Below, piece by piece: positions 34,746 through 42,908 of a stretch of DNA of 44,211 bases; position 1 is the first letter of the stretch; the number at the start of each line of letters is the position of its first letter. Source of the DNA: Actinomycetes bacterium (GTDB lineage: Bacteria > Actinomycetota > Actinomycetes > Streptosporangiales > Streptosporangiaceae); contig JAJYUU010000016.1 in NCBI GenBank assembly GCA_021792405.1, forward strand, positions 1 to 44,211. Reading direction: 5' to 3'. The translations under genes and the position numbers were made by a program. Under the pieces are notes generated by a model. That model was not told the DNA's origin. It made no database searches and saw only the letters and a list, made by a program, of their open reading frames with translations.

Positions 34746-37454
34746 CTACTCCCCCATCCGCAGGGAACGGGCTACTCCCCGGCCGGCCACTACCGCCTGG
34801 CCAGCCAGCATCCCGATCGCCATAACCAGCAGTCCGATCGCGGCTGCGGTCAGCCAGGCAGGCTCCACCCGCACCGGAACGGCAGCGGTGGAGCCAGTGA
34901 ATACCGACAGGTCGAGCGCTGGCCCGACCAGCGGAGCCAGCGCCAGCGCGCAAATCAGCCCGCCGATGATCACCGAAACGATCTGCGGCAACGCTTCGAT
35001 GATGGCCAGCCACCTGGCCTGCACCCCCGACATCCCCATCGTGGCCGTCCTGGCCAGGGTTACCTGCCGGGAATGCGCCGACAGCAGCAGCGTCAGCAAC
35101 AGCACCAGCAAGCATCCGGCGGCCGCCACCGCGCCGCCTTGGGCCAGCTCGGCATAGGCGTCGCGCTCCAGCGGCGCGTGCTCGAGGGCCGCGAGCAGGC
35201 CGGAACGCTCGATCACCTGAGCGCCGCGCAGCTGCCCCCTCGCCAGCGCGGTCAGCGCAGCGCCGTCCAGCTGAGGCCCGGCCACCAGCTCCCCGCTGAC
35301 CGGCGGCGCACCCGCGCGGATGGCCGACCACGGCAGCACCAGGTAACCACTCGTGCCTCCGGCGCTGAGTGCCCCGACGGCTGACATCGCCGGCGCGATG
35401 CCGACGACGTCGATCCGGATCTGCGGGCCGTATTGCAGGCCGAGGTTTACCGGTCCGCGGCCGAGCCGGGCCGCTAGCGCCGCCGAGGCCAGCACCGGCA
35501 CCGCTCCGCCATGCCCCGCTGCCGGGCCGGGCCAGTGGACGAAGCGGGCCGGGACGGGTGCCAGCGGCGTGCTGGCCAGCAGCGCCGCGTACTGCTCCGG
35601 ATCCGTCACCATGATCGTCGGGGTAAGACCGGACCCTCTCGCCGCGCTGGTCAGGCCGAAGGCCGCGGTGCGCCGCACGCCCGGCACTGCGGCGATATCG
35701 CGCTGCTGGGCCGGCGTCAGCGCGATCGGCGCCGTGATCACCGCATCGGCGCCCGTTTGCTGCCACGACTGCGTAACCTCGCCCCTCAGTACCGCGCCGC
35801 GGACCATCCCGGCGAACGACACCAGCGACAGAGCCAGCACCATCGCGAAGGCCGGCAGCACCGAGGTGGCCGGCACCCGGGCCGCCCGGGCCAGGCCCAG
35901 GAACGCAGTCACGCCCGGCCGGCGGCCGGCTGCCAGCAGCAGCGGCCGGACGATCAGCGGGTACAGCCGCAGCAAGACGATCGCGACCGGAATCGCGACC
36001 AGGATCGGCGCGGCGCTGGCGTACAGATCACCGCCGCCTTGCCCGGCACCCTGATGCCGCAGCACGATCAGGCCGCCGGCCGAGCCGACCACCAGCAACG
36101 TTTCGGCGACGATCCGGCGGATCGCCGCGATCCGCCGTACTGGCCGATCCGGCCGGGCCAGCCCGGCGTAGCCGCGGTGCATGCGCACGGTGATCGCGGT
36201 CGGCCCGGCCAGCGCCACCATGACAGTCAATCCGGCCAGCCACCAGGCCAGCGAGGCGCCCTCGCCAGCCGTGAGGCCGACTGCCACGGCAACACCAGCC
36301 GCGGCAGCGGGCACAGCCACGATTGCGCTCCCGGACACCGCGGTGACGGCAAGCTGGCGCCGTGCCGCACCGCGAGCCCGCAGCACGGCGAACTCCGCCC
36401 GCCGCCGCTCCGCCATCAGCCACGCCGCCAGCAGGACGACTACCGCGCCTACCGCGGCCAGGCTGACCGACATCAGGTCAAGCACATTGCCGACAGCACC
36501 GTCCTCGGTGGCGAAACTGGCCAGCAGGGACGCCGCCCCGGATGTCAGGGTGACATTGTCCAGACCACCGAGCTGCAGGTCTGTCTGGCTGACACCGCCC
36601 AGCACCCCGGCAGTGCCGAGGGTGAGCGGCAAGCTGCGTGCCAGGCCGATGGCCTTGACGGCGGTCAGGCGACTGAGGGCCAGGCCGAACACCCAGGTGA
36701 GCTGGATCTCCGGCGGACTGTATCCGCTCCCGAGTGCGGGCAGCGCGGATGCCGGCACGAACGCGGCGCCCTGCCAGTAGGAAGGGGTGCTCCCGGGCGT
36801 CACCAGGACCGGCGCCGCGGCAATCGGATCGAACTGCCAGAACGGATTTGCCGGCCCGACGGGCGCGACGATACCGGTCACCCGGAGCGCGAGGCTGACC
36901 GACGGCAGTGCCAGCCGGGATCCGAGCGTCAGGCCGTACCGGCGCGCCGTGACTTCGGACACGGCTACCGGCACCACCGTGATTCCGCCGCGCCGGGCTA
37001 CCGCGGCCGGCAGCGAACCAGCAAGTACTCGGACATGCCGGCCGAGGTCACTGCGGTACAACAGCTCGAACTGCGTGCCGACGCCGGGCGCGACCACCGG
37101 CGAGTGGTCGGCGAATCCGGCGAACGGCGTCGTCAGGCCGACCCAGTCCGATCGTGCCGCAGCCAGCGGCACTTTGCCGGCCAGGTTGTGGCGCAGCCCG
37201 GCTTGCGTCCGCGTCAGCTGGGTCGCCCCGACCTGGCTATGCAGGGCAAAGCCGAGGCTGCCAGCGTCCACCCTGCCGACGATGGTCGTGTCGAGCGCGG
37301 GCTCGCGCGCGAGGATCTGGCGGAACGCACTGGTGCGCAACTGTTCGCTCGCCCTCGGGCCGGCCACCGCGACCAGCGCGCAGGCAAGCACGAGTACCCC
37401 GAACCCGATAGTGATCCCCGATGCCGTGCCGACCAGCCGCCGCCACCAGTTCAT
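34746..37454 (-). CDS. FtsX-like ABC permease, large (902 aa)
   Basis: Integral membrane permease. It starts MNWWRRLVGTASGITIGFGV with an N-terminal membrane helix, followed by a large extracytoplasmic domain of about 300 residues. A first FtsX helical bundle includes AVVVLLAAWLMAERRRAEFA and VLRARGAARRQL, the characteristic coupling motif for the ATPase. After further helices come a second extracytoplasmic domain and a final FtsX bundle (AGCLLVLLLTLLLSAHSRQ and AIIEALPQIVSVIIGGLI). The duplicated FtsX architecture is common in actinobacterial lipoprotein- or antibiotic-related transporters. ATG 37454 is used; the track upstream overlaps the preceding gene. It lies 13 bp after the 1,095-residue permease. 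Confidence 0.88.
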   Translation of the reverse strand: MNWWRRLVGTASGITIGFGVLVLACALVAVAGPRASEQLRTSAFRQILAREPALDTTIVGRVDAGSLGFALHSQVGATQLTRTQAGLRHNLAGKVPLAAARSDWVGLTTPFAGFADHSPVVAPGVGTQFELLYRSDLGRHVRVLAGSLPAAVARRGGITVVPVAVSEVTARRYGLTLGSRLALPSVSLALRVTGIVAPVGPANPFWQFDPIAAAPVLVTPGSTPSYWQGAAFVPASALPALGSGYSPPEIQLTWVFGLALSRLTAVKAIGLARSLPLTLGTAGVLGGVSQTDLQLGGLDNVTLTSGAASLLASFATEDGAVGNVLDLMSVSLAAVGAVVVLLAAWLMAERRRAEFAVLRARGAARRQLAVTAVSGSAIVAVPAAAAGVAVAVGLTAGEGASLAWWLAGLTVMVALAGPTAITVRMHRGYAGLARPDRPVRRIAAIRRIVAETLLVVGSAGGLIVLRHQGAGQGGGDLYASAAPILVAIPVAIVLLRLYPLIVRPLLLAAGRRPGVTAFLGLARAARVPATSVLPAFAMVLALSLVSFAGMVRGAVLRGEVTQSWQQTGADAVITAPIALTPAQQRDIAAVPGVRRTAAFGLTSAARGSGLTPTIMVTDPEQYAALLASTPLAPVPARFVHWPGPAAGHGGAVPVLASAALAARLGRGPVNLGLQYGPQIRIDVVGIAPAMSAVGALSAGGTSGYLVLPWSAIRAGAPPVSGELVAGPQLDGAALTALARGQLRGAQVIERSGLLAALEHAPLERDAYAELAQGGAVAAAGCLLVLLLTLLLSAHSRQVTLARTATMGMSGVQARWLAIIEALPQIVSVIIGGLICALALAPLVGPALDLSVFTGSTAAVPVRVEPAWLTAAAIGLLVMAIGMLAGQAVVAGRGVARSLRMGE

Positions 37455-37467
37455 CCTGCCGCCCCCC

Positions 37468-40400
37468 TCATCCGGCGGCCTCCGCCAGCCGTAGCTCGGC
37501 CGCCGGGTCGAGTTGCCGCAGCGTCGCGACGACCGCGGCGAGCGCTGGTATCGCCGGTACGGCAAGGACGACGAGCGCTACCCATGGCACCGGGACGCGG
37601 ACCAGCACAGGCGGAATCGGCACCCCTGCGGCGGCGGTGAGGGTCATGGCCGGGATCAGCAGATGCGCCAGCCCGACGCCGAGCGCCAGCCCGGCCAGCG
37701 CGGCCGGCCCGCTGACCAAGATCTGTTCGAGACAGAACAGGCGCACCTGATCCGCGGCTGGCACGCCCAGCGCGGCCAGCAACGCGCGCTGGCTGCGGCG
37801 CGCCCGCGCGCTGGCGGCCACGCTCACGCAGAATCCGAGCACGGCGAGCAGCGCAGCGGCGGCAGCCACTGCCAGCGCAGCCTTCACCGGTGCCGCCGAC
37901 ACCGGGTCATGCTGCAGCGCCGCCCTGATCGCCGCGGCACTCACCACGCGGGACCCTGGCGGCAGGCCGGCCGGAGGCTGGCCGCTGGCCGTGCTCAGCC
38001 ACCACGAAGTGACAGGCAGCGGCGCTCCGCCGGCGCTGATCAGTGCGTCCTGCAGACTGGCCTGGTCGGCTATGACGGCCGGGCCGCCTGGCACCGTCGG
38101 GAACTGTGAGACGGTACCGACCACCTCGGCCGGCAGGTTGGCAGCGCCGATGCTGAGCAGCACCGTCCCGGTGGAGCCGTGACTGCGCTGGAATGCGCTC
38201 GTCGCGATCACCGGCACGCCCAGCTTCGGAGCCGGGATGGTGACCTGCACCTGACCGATAATGCTGGTGAAGCCGCCCTGGGCGAGCTGCCCGGCGGTCA
38301 GCTTCACCGGTCCCTGGCCGGGTGCGAGCCAGAGCCGCGCGGCGTGGCCAGTCGCGGACCAGCGGGCGACCGATGGCATGACCGACCCGCCCGACTGTCC
38401 CTGCAGCATGACGCTGCTGATTGCATCCAGCCCGGGCGCCGATACCCGGGGCACCCATCCGGCTAGCTCCCGGCCTGCGGCGAACGGCGCGCTGAATGGG
38501 CCGCCTTGGCGCCCGCTCGCCGACACCGAGTCGATCGTCACCACTGCCAGCGCGTCCGCGTGGCGCGCGCGTGCCGACGCCGCCGCGAACGGCACGTTGT
38601 ACTGCAGCGCCACGCTCAGCAGCCGCAGCGGGTAGGCGATCCCGCGCGAGCTGCCGAGCTGGACGACGAGGTCGTGCGGCCGCCCGTCCGCTGGCATCGA
38701 TCCGGCCGGGAGCGCGTAGGGCAGGCCGTAGGCGTCCTGCACGGTCACCGTGGCCGACACCGGCCCGAGCCGGCCGGCCAGCCCGCCCGCCATGCTCGCC
38801 GTGATGGCGAGCCGCTCCGGATGGCCCGGCACGGCCAGGCCCTCCGGCGGAACCTGGCGCTGGTCCAGGTCGCGCCATAGCTGCCCGGCAGGTACATAAG
38901 GCGACAAGTCCGGGCGCAGCGTGACGGTGGCCGCGGCCTGCGGTCCGCCGATAACGAGCAGCTGACCGCCGCTCACTTGTTGCTGACTGACCGGCATGGC
39001 GGCGGTGACGCCGCGCAGCTGGGTGATGCCGTTCACCGCGGCCAGCGGCTCCGGGTTGACCAGGCTCACCCGGACCTGCGCACCTGCCGCGAACGCGGCC
39101 TGGTCATGTGCCGACTGCTGCCAGCTCTGGTACTGCGCCAGCGCCAGCGTGCTCATTCCCACCGCGAGTATCACCAGCAGGGCAGGTCCGCTCTGCCGGA
39201 CCGGACGCCGGCTGATCTCCCAATTCGCCATCGCGGTGCCGAGCCGCTTACCGCGGGCAGTCAGCCTTTCCAGCCCGCGGGCTGCCAGCGGCAGCAGCCG
39301 CAGCGGGATCAGCGCGAGCCCAGCCAGCGCGAGCGCGGGCGCGGCGACGATGACCGGATCGATGCCGCCGGGGCCTGCCGCAGCCGCGTGGCTCAGCAGT
39401 TCGTGTACCGACACCAGCGCGAGAGCGATCACGGCCAGGTCAGCGCCCGCCGCAGCCGCCATCGCGACCGCCGCCTGCCTGCCGCGCCTGATCCGGACCG
39501 CGGCGATGCCCGGCGGCCGCACAGCCGGCCACAGCACAACGGCCAGGCAGATGATCAGCACGAGGCCGGCCCCGGCCCAGGCATAGCCTCCTGGCGCCAG
39601 TGCTATCCGCGGGTGGCCGGGGAGGCTGGACAGCAGCATTGCTGCCAGCCTGACGCCGGCCACCGCCCCCGCCACCGCGGCGATCGCGCAAGCCAGCGTG
39701 CCTTCCGCAAGGCTGGGCCGGAGCAGCTGCCAGCGCGCCGCTCCCCTTGCCGCCAGCAGTGCGGTTTCCTCCTCACGGTGGCTGGCGAGCAGCCGCCCGG
39801 CCAGCGCGAGGGCTGCGGCCGCCAGCAGCAGCAGCTGCAGGCCGTTGATCATGACCAGCGACTGCGCGGCGGTAAGGCTCTCGGCAACGCTCGCCAGTGC
39901 TTGCGGCATCGAGGTTGTCACCAGCGATACCTGGTTCTGCAGCGCCGCGACTGCCGCGCCCATCCGGACGGCCAGGCCGCTGAGTTCGCCGGGAGTGATC
40001 CGGGCGACGTCCGGCAGCGCCAGGAACGACGCTTCATTCGCCTGCAGCGCGCCCGGCCGGCCCGCGGCACCGGTCCCGAACGCGGCCGGGCTCACCACGG
40101 CCGGGCCGTAACTTGCGAAACCGCCGCTGACGACGACGCCCGCCGAGCCGATCTGGCTCAGCTTCCAGTAGGGTGCCGCCGGGTCCCGGCGCCGGAACAG
40201 CCCGGTGACCTCGAGCCGCACTACGTCCCGGGTACCGACATAGTGCAGCGTGAGCACGGCCCCGACGCCCGCTCTGAGTTCGGCAGCGGCGGTGGCCGGC
40301 AGGGCGACCGGAATGGGCTGGCCGACCCGCGGCGCCGGCGGCCAGGTTCCGCTGGTGAGGACCGCGTACCTGGCGATCGCCGGCATTGACGCCGCCTCGA

Positions 40401-40755
40401 CCGCCGCGACGTTCCCGGACGGGATGTTTCGGGACCCGGGCGGGCCGGACAGCGCGAGTTCGTTCGACCAGATGGCCTGGTACTGGCGGTACGGCACGCC
40501 CCCGAACGCGGTCGCCAGCCTGGTGCTGACGAGCCTGGTCATGCCCGCCACCGGGCCGCTGACCTGATCGCTGATCGTCACCGACATCGCCCCTGATCTG
40601 GCCAGGTCCTGGGTGACGGTGGCCGGCAGCGCACCGGAATAGAAGCTCAGCAGCGCCGCGACCAAGGCGGAGGTGACCAGCACGGACAACATCAGGCAGC
40701 TGACGAGCAGCCACGCCGAACGCGTCCGCCGCAGCAAGAAGGAGGCGCGCAGCAT
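37468..40755 (-). CDS. FtsX-like ABC permease, very large (1,095 aa)
   Basis: First gene of the FtsX operon. It begins MLRASFLLRRTRSAWLLVSC, with a membrane helix at residues 14-38, and then an extracytoplasmic region of about 270 residues. A first FtsX bundle lies near residues 310-460 (LLLLAAAALALAGRLLASHR, ETALLAARGAARWQLL). More helices precede a second extracytoplasmic domain of about 400 residues, and the terminal FtsX bundle includes ALLAVLGFCVSVAASARARR and ALLAALGVPAADQVRLF. The open frame extends 160 codons further upstream, but that part is antisense to the decayed rep copy; ATG 40755 is chosen because it starts at the membrane helix. What the transporter moves, or which stress it senses, is not visible. 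Confidence 0.85.
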   Translation of the reverse strand: MLRASFLLRRTRSAWLLVSCLMLSVLVTSALVAALLSFYSGALPATVTQDLARSGAMSVTISDQVSGPVAGMTRLVSTRLATAFGGVPYRQYQAIWSNELALSGPPGSRNIPSGNVAAVEAASMPAIARYAVLTSGTWPPAPRVGQPIPVALPATAAAELRAGVGAVLTLHYVGTRDVVRLEVTGLFRRRDPAAPYWKLSQIGSAGVVVSGGFASYGPAVVSPAAFGTGAAGRPGALQANEASFLALPDVARITPGELSGLAVRMGAAVAALQNQVSLVTTSMPQALASVAESLTAAQSLVMINGLQLLLLAAAALALAGRLLASHREEETALLAARGAARWQLLRPSLAEGTLACAIAAVAGAVAGVRLAAMLLSSLPGHPRIALAPGGYAWAGAGLVLIICLAVVLWPAVRPPGIAAVRIRRGRQAAVAMAAAAGADLAVIALALVSVHELLSHAAAAGPGGIDPVIVAAPALALAGLALIPLRLLPLAARGLERLTARGKRLGTAMANWEISRRPVRQSGPALLVILAVGMSTLALAQYQSWQQSAHDQAAFAAGAQVRVSLVNPEPLAAVNGITQLRGVTAAMPVSQQQVSGGQLLVIGGPQAAATVTLRPDLSPYVPAGQLWRDLDQRQVPPEGLAVPGHPERLAITASMAGGLAGRLGPVSATVTVQDAYGLPYALPAGSMPADGRPHDLVVQLGSSRGIAYPLRLLSVALQYNVPFAAASARARHADALAVVTIDSVSASGRQGGPFSAPFAAGRELAGWVPRVSAPGLDAISSVMLQGQSGGSVMPSVARWSATGHAARLWLAPGQGPVKLTAGQLAQGGFTSIIGQVQVTIPAPKLGVPVIATSAFQRSHGSTGTVLLSIGAANLPAEVVGTVSQFPTVPGGPAVIADQASLQDALISAGGAPLPVTSWWLSTASGQPPAGLPPGSRVVSAAAIRAALQHDPVSAAPVKAALAVAAAAALLAVLGFCVSVAASARARRSQRALLAALGVPAADQVRLFCLEQILVSGPAALAGLALGVGLAHLLIPAMTLTAAAGVPIPPVLVRVPVPWVALVVLAVPAIPALAAVVATLRQLDPAAELRLAEAAG

Positions 40756-41029
40756 GCTTCCGCTACCCCCTCTCCTGATGACCGCCTGCCACCGCCCGGC
40801 GCGCTGTCGGTCGCTCTTCCGATTAGCACCGTATGTCCGGGCGCAGTCGTGACGGCAGGGCTGACGGCCAATGGTTACCGTACTGTTGGCTGCCCGTTGC
40901 CTGCTGAGCCCGTCGGTATTCGGCGCTAAGGGCGGCGAGGGTCGCCGACGGCGGCAGCGGGGTCCCGCGGCCGCAGCATCCGGTGCCCGGCCTGCCGCTC
41001 CTGCCGGTGAAGCGAAGCTCGCAACCGCC
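40756..41029. other. Region between the FtsX operon and the decayed rep copy
   Basis: No gene is supported. On the minus strand a reading frame gives SATLAALSAEYRRAQQATGS and some following residues, which look like a genuine C-terminus but have no recognised relative. It may be a remnant of another mobile-element gene, or simply the shadow of decayed DNA. The FtsX operon promoter is expected near 40760-40830. Confidence 0.35.
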
Positions 41030-41431
41030 GGCGGCGGGAGCCTTGCCCTGCTGCGACAGGCGAATGACGCCTCCGGACAGTGCCGCCAGCCCGTCTGGCT
41101 GCGCAGCGGGCCGCGCGAGCACGACCCAGCCACCGCGGAAGTGATCACCGCAGTGGACGGACCCATCCAGTGCCGTGCGGCAATCGCCGCGAGGCCACTC
41201 TGCCCACCGTGCTCGAAGGTATATAAGGGCGACACCTACCAGGTGCTCGTCGCCGGGCTGCGCGCCGGGCACGGCACACCCGAGACCGTCAGCCGGCACC
41301 CGGCGGTGTTCGCGACGTTTACCCCGCAGTCGTTCGGGGCCATGCGCCACCGCTGCGGCAGGCCAGGTGATCAGCCGCCACGATGCAGGCCTCGGCGCCG
41401 CATGCCGCTCTGCGAGCGCACCCGGAACTGA
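41030..41431 (+). pseudogene. Decayed N-terminal fragment of a RepSA-like replication initiator
   Basis: The plus-strand frame matches the N-terminal third of the intact rep at 42909 almost base for base in places. Shared parts include LLRQA-D, CRQPV-LR, REHDPAT-EVI-AVD, then CPPCSK-YKGDTYQVL-AGLR-GHG and RPLCE/MPLCE. Relative to that gene, the segment coding GGYLLIPCGNRREQV is replaced by unrelated residues, and everything after about base 41417 is missing, including the HUH and catalytic-Tyr motifs. It therefore cannot make a working Rep. The copy appears to be a duplication truncated at the point where the ISKra4 remnant begins. Confidence 0.75.
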
Positions 41432-41493
41432 CCCCAGAACATGGCCAGCACGCGCAAATCTGGCCATCGCCGCACTGCGTGCCAGCAGATCGG

Positions 41494-42135
41494 CCAGAGG
41501 GACGCCGGTGCCGTCGATGACCGCGTACAGCTTGTCCGGCAGCGGCGAGGGCGGCAGCGGGACCAGCTTCCGGCTGGCGGTCAGCCGGGCGCGCTGGCGG
41601 CAGGCGAGGGCGAGCGCGGTGCCGCTGGCTTCGGCTGCCCGCTCGACCCGCTTGGCCGTCAGCCTGATCCCGGCCAGCTCCTCCAGCAGCCGCGCGGCGC
41701 CGGCGAACGGCCCGGCGGCCGCGGCGATGTCGTTCATCGCGGCCAGCCCCGGTGACATGGTCTGCCCGGCGACGCCGAGCTCGGCGTCGCGCGGGGCCAG
41801 GGCGTGGCCGCACTGCGCGCAGTGATACCAGGCCCGCGTCACGGTGACCGGGCCGAGGACGGTGTCGAAGGTCTTGTCCTGATAGCCGGCGAAGGCAGCC
41901 TGGTGGCCGTTCCCGCAGGGGACGCGGGATCCCCGGCGGCCCCGGTCGGCGGACAGGGCCTCGCCCAGCATGGCACTGCCCAGCCGCAGCAACCCGGCCC
42001 GGATTACCTGCTCGGCGGCCTCCAGGCCGGCATCGCCGCAGCCCAGCGCCCTGGCCGCCTCGCCGGCCAGTCGTCCTAGCTCGGCGGCCTTCTCGGCCGC
42101 GAGCGCGTCCCGGAGCCCCCCCTTTCCCCTCCCGG
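41494..42135 (-). pseudogene. Truncated ISKra4-family transposase
   Basis: The recognisable part runs from LRDALAAEKAAELG to VIDGTGVPL. Features are PCGNGHQAAFAGYQDKTFD (shortened), GPVTVTRAWYHCAQCGHAL with a CxxC zinc knuckle, GIRLTAKRVERAAEASG, and the start of the DDE domain, KLYAVIDGTGVP with the first Asp. After about base 41494 the reading frame runs into unrelated DNA and then antisense through the decayed rep. Two thirds of the DDE domain are lost. The frame is -1 relative to the DUF6788 gene upstream, joined at an A3G7 run (see findings). Confidence 0.8.
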
Positions 42136-42510
42136 CCGGGCAGGGGCATCCTCGCCGGTGCTGCCCGGCACGGCCGGGCGGGCGGAGCAGATCGCCTCGT
42201 TCACCTCCGTGACCTGCCCGACGAGATCCCGGAACCGCTCGTACTCGGCGACCTCCCGCCGGGCCTTCTCCAGCTCCGGTCCCGGTTTCAGGTGGACCGT
42301 CCGCGTCCGCCCGTCCGCCTTGCGCGTCAGGTTCCACTGCGGTCCGTGACCGGGATGCCCGGGGACCGCGCACGCGCAGTTCGGCTTGCCGCACTTGCGG
42401 CGGACCTCGTTCAGCGACCCCCGGCGGAAGTCCCCGACCTGGCCCAGGCCCGTGTACAGCTCCGCACGCCGGCGCTCCAGTTCCGCCAGCTCGTCGGGCA
42501 CGTCAGGCAC
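42076..42510 (-). CDS. DUF6788 protein, companion ORF of ISKra4 elements
   Basis: A 144-residue product. Its conserved part is RRAELYTGLGQVGDFRRGSL, EVRRKCGKPNCACAVPGHPG, GPQWNLTRKADG, then TVHLKPGPELEKARREVAEY and FRDLVGQVTEVNEAIC. The CGKPNCAC cluster suggests metal or nucleic-acid binding. In intact elements this domain precedes or is fused to the transposase. After the G7 run the frame becomes Arg/Ser-rich and stops, so the last 30 residues are probably not functional. The GTG at 42510 has a GGGGA upstream. It could still be expressed, but without a working transposase it has no evident job. Confidence 0.7.
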   Translation of the reverse strand: MPDVPDELAELERRRAELYTGLGQVGDFRRGSLNEVRRKCGKPNCACAVPGHPGHGPQWNLTRKADGRTRTVHLKPGPELEKARREVAEYERFRDLVGQVTEVNEAICSARPAVPGSTGEDAPARPGGERGGSGTRSRPRRPPS

Positions 42511-42519
42511 GGCATCCCC

Positions 42520-42547
42520 AATCTGAAAGTAATGTTACTCTCAGATT
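42520..42547. repeat. 28-bp near-perfect palindrome upstream of DUF6788
   Basis: Arms AATCTGAAAGTAA (42520-42532) and TTACTCTCAGATT (42535-42547) are reverse complements except for one base, with a 2-bp centre. The site is strikingly AT-rich for this genome and lies just 5' of the DUF6788 start. It could be an operator, an IS terminal structure or a transcription end. Confidence 0.9.
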
Positions 42548-42908
42548 AAACCTCCAGCCAGCCACGATCCAGAACCGCCACGAAATTGACGCACACCCCG
42601 AGCACGCAAGCACGCCCAGTAGGGCCGGAATGTCAGACCCGCCGCGCATCCTGGATAGCAGAGCGCGCCAGCAGCTCCGGTAATAACGGCGAGACCCGCG
42701 CCCATCAGGGCGGCACTCACCACGAATATCCGCGGGGAAAGCCCCGCATCACGGGCAACGACAGGCGGCACGGACCGCCCCGCCCGGACTCATCGCTGAA
42801 ACACATCGCTTCCCTCGCCGGCGCCGGCAACCAGTGCCCGCTGCGGCATAGCCGGACCGCCTGATCCCGGCCTGCTGACGTGCTCCCCCGGATGCGAGGG
42901 AGCCAGCG
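42548..42908. other. Intergenic stretch between ISKra4 remnant and rep
   Basis: About 360 bp with no confident gene. A minus-strand ORF (42541-42771) translates to a short hydrophobic segment (IFVVSAALMGAGLAVITG), but it lacks a Shine-Dalgarno and has no recognised relative. The region directly upstream of a Rep gene in pSAM2-like elements may carry the rep promoter. Codon-position GC is irregular, consistent with non-coding DNA. Confidence 0.4.

Larger units (their letters stand above)
41440..42547 (-). mobile_element. ISKra4-family insertion sequence remnant
   Basis: A minus-strand block containing a DUF6788 gene followed by the N-terminal part of an ISKra4 transposase, which is the usual gene order of ISKra4 elements. 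The right limit is placed at the palindrome 42520-42547 and the left limit at the junction with the decayed rep; neither end was confirmed by inverted repeats or a target duplication. The transposase lacks everything after the first catalytic Asp region, so the element is dead in its present form. Confidence 0.7.

Noticed and set aside
35511-37640. 709-codon plus-strand ORF opposite the FtsX permease
   Set aside because: Antisense shadow of a clear membrane protein; His/Arg/Gln-rich, no domain and no Shine-Dalgarno.
40756-41235. 160-residue N-terminal extension of the 1,095-residue permease
   Set aside because: The extension runs antisense through the decayed rep copy, and the protein's natural N-terminal membrane helix begins at 40755.
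42541-42771. Short hydrophobic minus-strand ORF upstream of rep
   Set aside because: One hydrophobic stretch alone is weak evidence; no Shine-Dalgarno, and it runs into the palindrome at its 3' end.
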